A stretch of 5,070 bases of DNA, taken from NCBI GenBank assembly GCA_010032125.1, contig RHAU01000042.1:1-5070 (forward strand), read 5' to 3'. This DNA is from Actinomycetota bacterium. GTDB lineage: Bacteria > Actinomycetota > Actinomycetes > Nanopelagicales > Nanopelagicaceae. Of this stretch, positions 1 to 5,070 are shown piece after piece (the stretch's first letter is position 1; every line of letters begins with the position of its first letter). The notes beneath the pieces are model-generated. The model saw nothing but the letters and a program-made list of their open reading frames with translations, did no database searches and was not told the origin of the DNA. Made by a program: the position numbers and the translations under genes.

Positions 1-997
1 GGCGACCAACATCGACGAGTTCTTCGGAAAATACTTTTGTCCATGAAGTTCCACTCTTGGCCAGCGGCTCTCCAGTTTCTGGATCTACAACCCCAACGGC
101 GTGAAATTTCTCGGCTTCGTCATTGACGGCAGGAGCGTGTCCACGCCCTTTTTCAGTAATGGCATGCACCAGAACCGGACCGCCAAACTTCTTTGCTTGA
201 TGAAGTGCCTTTTCCAATGCAAGAAGATCATGGCCATCGACTGGTCCGATGTATTTCAAACCCAAATCTTCAAACATTCCTTGTGGTGCAACTATGTCTT
301 TGATGCCCTTCTTCATACCGTGCAAAGTTTCGTAAATCGGATGACCTACAACTGGAGTTCGCTCAAGAACTCCTTTGCCCCAATCCAGAAATCTTTCGTA
401 ACCTTTTGTTGCACGTAGCGTTGAAAGATATGTCGCAACGCCACCGATGGTTGGAGAGTAGGACCTTTCGTTATCGTTAATCACAACGACGAGCGGAAGA
501 TTTTTCGCAGCAGCGATGTTATTGAGAGCCTCCCACGACATTCCGCCAGTGAGTGCGCCATCTCCCACGACCGCTACAACGCACCGGTCCTTAATTCCCT
601 GAACTACAAAACCTCGCGCAATTCCATCTGCCCACGAGAGCGCTGTCGAAGCATGCGAATTCTCAATGACATCATGCTCGCTCTCTCGACGATTGGGATA
701 TCCAGAGACGCCGCCACGTTGTCTTAATCGCTCAAATCCCGACGCTCTTCCTGTCAAAATTTTGTGAACATAGGACTGATGTCCGGTATCAAAGACGATC
801 ACATCATGCGGAGAATGAAATGTTCGATGAATTGCGATTGTTAATTCCACGATTCCTAGATTGGGTCCGAGATGACCACCGGACTTTGAAACTTTCTCGA
901 TAAGGAATTCTCGAATTTCCGAAGAAAGAGATTCCAATTCCTCCGTACTCATGCGCGAGAGATCCGAAGGGGATTTCAGCCGCGGCAGGAAATTCAT
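1..997 (-). CDS. dxs: 1-deoxy-D-xylulose-5-phosphate synthase, N-terminal part (runs off the left edge)
   Basis: This thiamine-diphosphate enzyme condenses pyruvate and glyceraldehyde 3-phosphate into 1-deoxy-D-xylulose 5-phosphate, the entry step of the MEP isoprenoid pathway and a source for thiamine; it is cytosolic. I translated 332 codons from ATG at 997 with no stop. Visible landmarks are the opening MNFLPRLKSPSDL, typical of actinobacterial DXS; SGGHLGPNLG (residues 39-48, active-site His42); DTGHQSYVHKILTGR (70-84); ENSHAST (112-118); the ThDP/Mg motif GDGALTGG (145-152) with its partner Asn in INDN (173-176); then GPVDGHD and EKGRGHAPA further on. The family is usually about 620-650 residues, so about half is present; the central transketolase-like pyrimidine-binding domain and the C-terminal domain lie beyond the window. 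The start is set by homology to the family's N-terminus; Met16 is an alternative but would cut conserved sequence. The gene follows acnA by 20 bp, so co-transcription is likely. No clear Shine-Dalgarno sequence precedes the ATG. Confidence 0.96.
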   Translation of the reverse strand, partial: MNFLPRLKSPSDLSRMSTEELESLSSEIREFLIEKVSKSGGHLGPNLGIVELTIAIHRTFHSPHDVIVFDTGHQSYVHKILTGRASGFERLRQRGGVSGYPNRRESEHDVIENSHASTALSWADGIARGFVVQGIKDRCVVAVVGDGALTGGMSWEALNNIAAAKNLPLVVVINDNERSYSPTIGGVATYLSTLRATKGYERFLDWGKGVLERTPVVGHPIYETLHGMKKGIKDIVAPQGMFEDLGLKYIGPVDGHDLLALEKALHQAKKFGGPVLVHAITEKGRGHAPAVNDEAEKFHAVGVVDPETGEPLAKSGTSWTKVFSEELVDVGR

Positions 998-1003
998 GTT
1001 GGA

Positions 1004-1009
1004 ATGGTA
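1004..1009 (-). promoter_or_regulatory. possible -10 element giving a leaderless dxs transcript
   Basis: On the minus strand TACCAT lies in the 20-bp acnA/dxs gap and is followed by six bases (TCCAAC) and the dxs ATG. This is the same spacing as the candidate -10 of acnA. It fits the TAnnnT actinobacterial -10 pattern and would put the transcript start at or next to the A of the ATG. No -35-like hexamer stands out upstream, and such hexamers are common by chance. It is offered mainly because the gene lacks a ribosome binding site. Confidence 0.25.
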
Positions 1010-1017
1010 ATCCGAGT

Positions 1018-3675
1018 TTAGGAAAGAAGTGAGCGGAGAACGTACTGCATGATGCCACCGTGCCTGTAATAGTCAGCCTCACCAGGCGTATCAATCCTGA
1101 CCCGCGCCGTAAAGGTCTTCGATCCTGCCTGCACTGTGACCTTTGTAGGGATTGAGCCGTTATTCAGTTCGGTCACTCCCGTAATTGAAAATATTTCATC
1201 GCCAACAAGACCAAGAGAAGTTGCATTCTCTCCATCGTTGAACTGCAATGGGAGTACACCCATGCCAATCAAGTTTGAACGGTGGATGCGCTCAAAAGAT
1301 TCTGCGATAACTGCTCTTACGCCAAGAAGTGCGGTTCCCTTTGCTGCCCAATCTCGCGAGGAGCCAGATCCGTATTCTTTTCCAGCAAGAATAATTAATG
1401 GAACTTTTGCGGCTTGATACGCCATTGACGCTTCATAAATCGTTGTCTGCGAACCGCCGGAGAGGAAATTCCGAGTAAATCCTCCCTCAACTCCATCGAG
1501 AAGGAGATTCTTCAGTCTGATGTTTGCAAAAGTTCCACGGATCATCACTTCGTGATTTCCGCGTCGTGATCCATAGGAATTGAAATCTGCTTTTGCCACG
1601 CCATTATCAATTAGGTACTTACCAGCGGGCGAATCGACCTTGATTGAACCGGCCGGTGAGATGTGATCTGTCGTGACAGAATCCCCAAGTTTTGCAAGAA
1701 CGCGCGCTCCCGCAATATCTGTTACCGGTTCTGGATTTCGGGGCATCCCTTCGAAATAAGGTGGCTTACGTACATACGTTGACCGAGCATCCCATTCAAA
1801 AACTTCACCGGTGGGAGTATCAAGTGAGGTCCAAAGATGGTCCCCAGCGAAGACGCTTGAATAATCCTTCCTGAACATATCTGCTGAAATAACAGAGTCG
1901 ATTACGCCTTGAATTTCTTGTGGTGTCGGCCAAATATCTTTTAAGAAGACATCATTACCCGAACCATCTTTACCTAATGGTTGGCTATCAAAATCATGAT
2001 CCATGGTTCCGGCTAGAGCGTAGGCAACGACGAGAGGAGGTGAGGCCAGGTAATTCATCTTTACATCAGGACTAATTCGACCTTCAAAATTGCGATTACC
2101 AGAAAGGACTGCCGTAACTGCAAGATCATTCTCGTTCACTGCTCGACTCACATCAGCAGGCAAGGGTCCTGAATTTCCAATACATGTTACGCAGCCATAA
2201 CCGACAAGATTAAAGCCGAGCTTCTCTAAATAAGTTGTAAGACCAGCCTTCTCGTAATAATTCGTGACAACTTTAGAGCCGGGGGCAAGCGTGGTCTTTA
2301 CCCAAGGTTTACTGGAGAGACCTTTCTCGACCGCTTTCTTCGCGAGAAGTCCAGCGCCAATCATCACGCTTGGATTTGAAGTATTGGTGCACGAAGTAAT
2401 CGAGGCTATTACAACGGCGCCGTTTGTGATGGCGCCAGTCTTACTTCCTACAGTTACTTCTACAGGTGAGCGGTTTGTTTTCTCAGAAAAATATGTCGCC
2501 ACGCTCTTTTCAAAAGAACTCTTCGCTTGCGATAGCGGCACGCGATCTTGCGGACGCTTTGGTCCGGCAATCGAGGGAACAACACTTCCCAAATCAAGTT
2601 CAAGATTTTCCGAATATCGTGGAGTTGCGGCTGGGTCGTGCCATAGACCTTGGCGCCTTGCATATTTTTCAACGAGTTCACGCTGTTCTACAGAGCGACC
2701 TGTTAGTTCTAAATATCTGATTGTTTCTTCATCAATCGGGAAGATTGCTACCGTTGAACCATACTCAGGAGACATATTTCCGATAGTGGCTCGATTAGCC
2801 ATAGGCAGCGCAGAAACTCCGGGGCCATAAAATTCCACGAACTTACCTACGACGCCGTGCTTACGAAGCATTTCGGTAATTGTGAGAACGAGATCTGTTG
2901 CGGTCGTTCCTATCGGTAGTGATCCGTGGAGCTTGAAACCAACCACCCGCGGAATCAGCATCGAAACAGGTTGTCCTAGCAAGGCTGCTTCAGCCTCAAT
3001 TCCACCTACGCCCCATCCGAGAACGCCAAGTCCATTGACCATCGTCGTATGTGAATCCGTTCCAACAACGGTATCTGGATATGCTCGATTAACACCATCT
3101 ACATTGCGAATCATCACAACTCGGGCCAGGTACTCGATATTTACTTGGTGAACAATTCCGGTTCCGGGTGGGACAACTTTAAATTCATCAAAGGCAGTCT
3201 GTCCCCAACGGAGAAAACGATAGCGTTCTGTGTTTCGCTGATATTCGATATCTACGTTCTGCTGAAAGGAATCTTTAGTTCCGTAAGTATCAGCAATGAC
3301 GGAATGGTCGATAACGAGCTCTGCTGGAGCAAGCGGATTAACCTTCTTTGCATCTCCCCCAAGTTGAGTAATTGCTTCGCGCATAGTTGCCAGATCAACG
3401 ATGCATGGCACACCCGTGAAATCCTGCATGATGACTCGCGCCGGAGTGAATTGAATTTCTGTATCAGGATGTGAATCCGGATTCCATTGGGCAAGAGCCG
3501 TAATTTGTGCGGCGGTGATATTTGCGCCATCTTCTGTTCGAAGTAAGTTTTCGAGAAGAATTTTCAACGAGAAAGGAAGAGTGCTTGCACCATCTAACTT
3601 CGTAATATCAAAAATTTCATAGGAAGCATTACTTAGCTGGAGTGTGGTTTTCGCGCCGAAGGAATTCTTACTCAC
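1018..3675 (-). CDS. acnA: aconitate hydratase A (AcnA/IRP-type aconitase)
   Basis: This enzyme interconverts citrate and isocitrate through cis-aconitate in the TCA cycle, using a labile [4Fe-4S] cluster in the cytosol. The 885-residue protein is complete from GTG at 3675 to TAA at 1018, within the usual length of the AcnA family. The three cluster ligands are visible: Cys429 in SITSCTNTS (425-433) and Cys495 and Cys498 in GYGCVTCIGNSGPL (492-505). Other family blocks are GTDSHT (205-210), NMSPEYG (300-306), SGNRNFEGR (525-533), the swivelling-domain blocks DSVTTDHISPAG (665-676) and SYGSRRGNHE (700-709), and GKEYGSGSSRDWAAKG (765-780) with ERIHRSNLIGMGVLPL (795-810). All catalytic blocks are intact. 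The domain order (large Fe-S domain, then C-terminal swivel domain) is AcnA-type rather than AcnB-type. 2-methylisocitrate dehydratase (AcnD) is the nearest alternative, but nothing nearby suggests propionate metabolism. The next gene is dxs, 20 bp downstream; the broken methyltransferase ends 46 bp upstream. Confidence 0.97.
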   Translation of the reverse strand: MSKNSFGAKTTLQLSNASYEIFDITKLDGASTLPFSLKILLENLLRTEDGANITAAQITALAQWNPDSHPDTEIQFTPARVIMQDFTGVPCIVDLATMREAITQLGGDAKKVNPLAPAELVIDHSVIADTYGTKDSFQQNVDIEYQRNTERYRFLRWGQTAFDEFKVVPPGTGIVHQVNIEYLARVVMIRNVDGVNRAYPDTVVGTDSHTTMVNGLGVLGWGVGGIEAEAALLGQPVSMLIPRVVGFKLHGSLPIGTTATDLVLTITEMLRKHGVVGKFVEFYGPGVSALPMANRATIGNMSPEYGSTVAIFPIDEETIRYLELTGRSVEQRELVEKYARRQGLWHDPAATPRYSENLELDLGSVVPSIAGPKRPQDRVPLSQAKSSFEKSVATYFSEKTNRSPVEVTVGSKTGAITNGAVVIASITSCTNTSNPSVMIGAGLLAKKAVEKGLSSKPWVKTTLAPGSKVVTNYYEKAGLTTYLEKLGFNLVGYGCVTCIGNSGPLPADVSRAVNENDLAVTAVLSGNRNFEGRISPDVKMNYLASPPLVVAYALAGTMDHDFDSQPLGKDGSGNDVFLKDIWPTPQEIQGVIDSVISADMFRKDYSSVFAGDHLWTSLDTPTGEVFEWDARSTYVRKPPYFEGMPRNPEPVTDIAGARVLAKLGDSVTTDHISPAGSIKVDSPAGKYLIDNGVAKADFNSYGSRRGNHEVMIRGTFANIRLKNLLLDGVEGGFTRNFLSGGSQTTIYEASMAYQAAKVPLIILAGKEYGSGSSRDWAAKGTALLGVRAVIAESFERIHRSNLIGMGVLPLQFNDGENATSLGLVGDEIFSITGVTELNNGSIPTKVTVQAGSKTFTARVRIDTPGEADYYRHGGIMQYVLRSLLS

Positions 3676-3681
3676 GTCGAT

Positions 3682-3710
3682 ATCTTAGTGGCCCGCCTTT
3701 TTATTGGTCA
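3682..3710 (-). promoter_or_regulatory. candidate acnA promoter, leaderless type
   Basis: On the minus strand TAAGAT (3687-3682) matches the TAnnnT -10 pattern and ends six bases before the acnA GTG at 3675, so a start seven bases downstream falls on the G of that GTG. A weak -35 candidate, TGACCA (3710-3705), is 17 bp further up. No GGAGG-like sequence lies 5-10 bases before the start codon. Together these favour a leaderless acnA transcript; the promoter call itself is inference. Confidence 0.45.
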
Positions 3711-3719
3711 TTTGCCAAT
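3703..3719. repeat. short inverted repeat in the methyltransferase/acnA spacer
   Basis: ATTGG (3703-3707) and CCAAT (3715-3719) form a perfect 5-bp inverted repeat around a 7-base loop. It overlaps the weak acnA -35 candidate. Read in the direction of the genes it is followed by five A residues rather than a T tract, so it does not look like an intrinsic terminator of the upstream gene. It could be a small operator or chance. Confidence 0.25.
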
Positions 3720-4146
3720 GTTTAGGCGCGAATGAAACGTGCCACACATTCAATGTGATGGGTCATAGGGAAGAGATCAAGAGCGCGAATCTGATCAAGT
3801 CGGTATCCGCGGTCTATGGCGATACGACTATCACGAGCCAAAGTAGCTGGATCGCACGATACATAGACAACAGTCCTAGGTTCCAAAGCAAGAATCGATT
3901 GAAGCGTAGAACCGCCGACTCCAGATCGTGGTGGATCTACTATCACCACATCTGCACGAACATATTTCTTTATTGACTTCTCAACCGAGCCCTCGACAAT
4001 CTCCACTGTCGCATCCGTTGCGAAATTCCTTCGTGCGTCAGTAACTGCGCCAGAGTCGGACTCAATAAGAGTGATGCGACCCGTCTTGCCAACCAATTCG
4101 ACGAGGGCGCCTGTAAACAAGCCGACTCCACCATATAAATCGAATA

Positions 4147-4161
4147 CATGATCTCATCACT
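4147..4161 (-). other. deletion junction and frame switch within the methyltransferase gene
   Basis: Minus-strand reading in the first frame is convincing up to Ser-Asp (codons 4161-4156) just after the fourth Fe-S cysteine. In the other frame, homology begins at Asp-His-Val (codons 4153-4145), immediately before the SAM-binding motif, and a TGA at 4156-4154 closes that frame upstream. The two parts meet within about 15 bp. The remaining gene is 911 bp, so the missing piece should be 3n+1 bases, on the order of 300. Confidence 0.8.
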
Positions 4162-4190
4162 TATCTGGCACTCCGAAATTGCGATGAGAT
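4151..4190. repeat. 8-bp perfect inverted repeat next to the deletion junction
   Basis: ATCTCATC at 4151-4158 and GATGAGAT at 4183-4190 are perfect inverted copies separated by 24 bases. The left arm overlaps the point where the methyltransferase frame breaks. The sequence is plain to see; any role in forming the deletion is speculation. Confidence 0.6.
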
Positions 4191-4632
4191 TGTCGGAGCG
4201 AGATGAATGAAATCCTACTTTCCGATCGGGAGTTACTGAAAATGCTACCCTCGTTCGCCAATGTTGAGTCGGCTTCACTTCTTCAACCGCAATATCTATT
4301 TCTATCTTTCCGATACGACTGAATTGATCTTTGATGATCTCGCTCTTTAATTTTCTTTGTCGCTCGAGTGACACATGTTGAAAGTCGCAACCACCGCATC
4401 CACGTGCATGTGCATATTTACACTGTGGTGATACGCGATCTGATGACGGCTGCAATACATCTGTTGCATCTGCCCGTGCGAATTTCGAAGTGACATCAGT
4501 GATTTCAATGCGCACGCGTTCTCCTGGAATTGCGTGGCGAACAAATATCACTCGACCATCATGACGAGCAACGCAATGTCCACCATGAGCGATACCAGTG
4601 ATATCAACTTCGAGAATATCGCCGACGTTCAC

Positions 4633-4717
4633 GAGTCCCCATTCTTAAGAGTGCACGCGGCCTTGAATACGCTGCGTTTTCAGTAGATATAGCCTAGAAG
4701 GTGTAGATTCTTCCCTC
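4633..4717. promoter_or_regulatory. divergent spacer between the methyltransferase gene and trkA
   Basis: These 85 bp must hold the promoters of both divergent genes. For the minus-strand gene, AAGAAT (4646-4641) lies eight bases before its GTG and GGGGA (4639-4635) is a poor, closely spaced Shine-Dalgarno candidate. On the plus strand TTGAAT (4663-4668) resembles a -35 box and GATATA (4686-4691) sits 17 bp behind it, an alternative start giving a short leader for trkA. No operator-like long palindrome is evident; GTGCAC at 4651-4656 recurs at 4718-4723 over the trkA start. Confidence 0.4.
4704..4709 (+). promoter_or_regulatory. candidate -10 element for a leaderless trkA transcript
   Basis: TAGATT ends eight bases before the trkA GTG at 4718. 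The eight intervening bases (CTTCCCTC) contain no purine, so a purine start at normal distance would fall on the G of the GTG. The nearest Shine-Dalgarno-like sequence, AGAAGG (4696-4701), is 16 bases from the start codon, which is too far for normal use. The -35 region at this spacing is weak. Confidence 0.35.
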
Positions 4718-5070
4718 GTGCACATCGTCATCATGGGATGCGGTCGCGTAGGTTCAACTTTGGCGCAGGATTTTCAATCGCTTGGCCACACGGTCTCTAT
4801 CATCGATCAGGATCGTGAAGCTTTTCGCCGCCTTGGCCCAAACTTTTCGGGAACGACGGTCACTGGCATGGGATTTGATCGCGACACTTTATTGCAGGCT
4901 GGTATCGAAAAAGCTGATGCATTTGCCGCCGTTTCTAATGGCGATAACTCAAATATCCTGGCGGCACGCGTAGCGCGCGAAACCTATGGCGTGAAGAAAG
5001 TCGTGGCACGAATCTACGACCCTGCTCGTGCAGAGATTTATCAACGGCTTGGAATTCCTACTGTCGCAAC
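4718..5070 (+). CDS. trkA: Trk-type potassium uptake regulatory subunit TrkA, RCK_N domain (runs off the right edge)
   Basis: This is a cytosolic NAD(H)-binding RCK protein that gates a membrane K+ channel/transporter of the Trk/Ktr type. The 117 visible codons form one Rossmann fold: MHIVIMGCGRVGSTLA at the N-terminus with the dinucleotide motif GxGxxG (Gly7, Gly9, Gly12), the acidic residue Asp30 at the end of the second strand in SIIDQD (27-32), and later family blocks SNGDNSNILAA (73-83) and VVARIYDPARAEIY (95-108). The start GTG at 4718 is chosen because family members begin with a short M-x-I-V-I-M-G-C-G run; the in-frame ATG at 4733 would remove the first strand. The C-terminal RCK_C (TrkA_C) domain is outside the window. 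In mycobacteria two such genes (ceoB, ceoC) lie in tandem next to a methyltransferase of the same family as the one here, so a second trkA gene may follow. The K+ translocating subunit is not visible. Confidence 0.93.
   Translation, partial: MHIVIMGCGRVGSTLAQDFQSLGHTVSIIDQDREAFRRLGPNFSGTTVTGMGFDRDTLLQAGIEKADAFAAVSNGDNSNILAARVARETYGVKKVVARIYDPARAEIYQRLGIPTVA

Larger units (their letters stand above)
3722..4632 (-). pseudogene. TRAM-domain RNA (uracil-5-)methyltransferase of the TrmA/RlmD family, internally deleted and frame-shifted
   Basis: Intact relatives transfer a methyl group from S-adenosylmethionine to C5 of a uridine in tRNA or 23S rRNA. The first frame starts at GTG 4632: an N-terminal TRAM RNA-binding domain (about residues 1-60), then Fe-S cysteines Cys71, Cys79 and Cys82 (GCGGCDFQ) and Cys155 in ISECQIS, spaced much as in E. 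coli RlmD. At about 4152 the frame is lost. The second frame, open only from 4153, runs to TAA at 3722 and gives the methyltransferase core: SAM motif FDLYGGVGLF, DPPRSG (Asp codon at 3937), the catalytic Cys in VSCDPATLARD (codon 3856) and the probable base Glu in HHIE (codon 3751). About 160 plus 143 residues remain, against roughly 400 in the family, so about 100 are missing, including the stretch expected to hold the SAM-contacting FxQ motif. Residues after 161 in the first frame are out-of-frame readthrough. It is either a true pseudogene or an assembly error. The exact target base cannot be told, so no symbol is given. Confidence 0.88.

Noticed and set aside
101..418. A 105-residue open frame on the plus strand
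   Set aside because: It is antisense to DXS, which continues unbroken on the minus strand with family motifs on both sides.
2264..2830. A 188-residue open frame on the plus strand
   Set aside because: It lies wholly antisense to conserved aconitase sequence, and its translation shows no recognisable domain; it is a shadow frame.
3703..3719. Intrinsic terminator between the methyltransferase gene and acnA
   Set aside because: The stem is only 5 bp and AT-rich, and in the direction of transcription it is followed by A residues, not T residues.
4147..4161. Programmed ribosomal frameshift in the methyltransferase gene
   Set aside because: There is no slippery heptamer, and a frameshift would not supply the roughly 100 missing residues.
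4651..4723. Paired GTGCAC palindromes as an operator for trkA
   Set aside because: They are only six bases each, and the second is simply the first two codons of trkA; there is no extended symmetry around them.
4782..4973. A 63-residue plus-strand open frame near the right edge
   Set aside because: It overlaps the trkA reading frame, which carries the clear Rossmann motif.
1..5070. A mobile element, CRISPR array, defence system or other novel multi-gene system
   Set aside because: Every gene is a recognisable housekeeping family, spacers are short, and no long repeats or unexplained coding regions remain.

Overview
The window reads as a piece of core chromosome from a streamlined, low-to-moderate G+C actinobacterium. 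The protein sequences and gene order (dxs, aconitase A, a TRAM-domain RNA methyltransferase, then divergent trkA) look actinobacterial. The base composition is below half G+C by eye and the spacers are very short. This would suit the freshwater acI group (Nanopelagicales), but that placement is inference from style and was not tested by any search.

Layout: three genes are on the minus strand and one on the plus strand. Read in the direction of minus-strand transcription: a TrmA/RlmD-type RNA (uracil-5-)methyltransferase (4632 to 3722), which is broken here; aconitase AcnA (3675 to 1018), complete; and dxs (997 to 1), 1-deoxy-D-xylulose-5-phosphate synthase, cut by the window edge. Diverging from the methyltransferase across an 85-bp spacer is trkA (4718 onwards), the N-terminal NAD-binding part of a potassium-uptake regulatory subunit, cut by the right edge. 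The spacers are 46 bp (methyltransferase/acnA), 20 bp (acnA/dxs) and 85 bp (methyltransferase/trkA), and no stretch over 300 bp lacks a gene. No RNA genes, mobile elements, CRISPR arrays or strong intrinsic terminators were seen.

Functionally these are housekeeping genes: a TCA-cycle enzyme, the entry enzyme of the MEP isoprenoid pathway, an RNA modification enzyme and a K+ transport regulator. Their adjacency does not show a shared pathway. The most notable observation is that the methyltransferase has lost roughly 100 residues from its middle together with its reading frame. The breakpoint can be placed within about 15 bp, and it sits beside an 8-bp inverted repeat. This is either a real deletion (pseudogene) or an assembly/amplification artefact. 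A second observation is that acnA, dxs and trkA lack a convincing Shine-Dalgarno sequence but carry a TAnnnT hexamer 6-8 bp before the start codon, which suggests leaderless transcripts. I found no sign of a novel multi-gene system.
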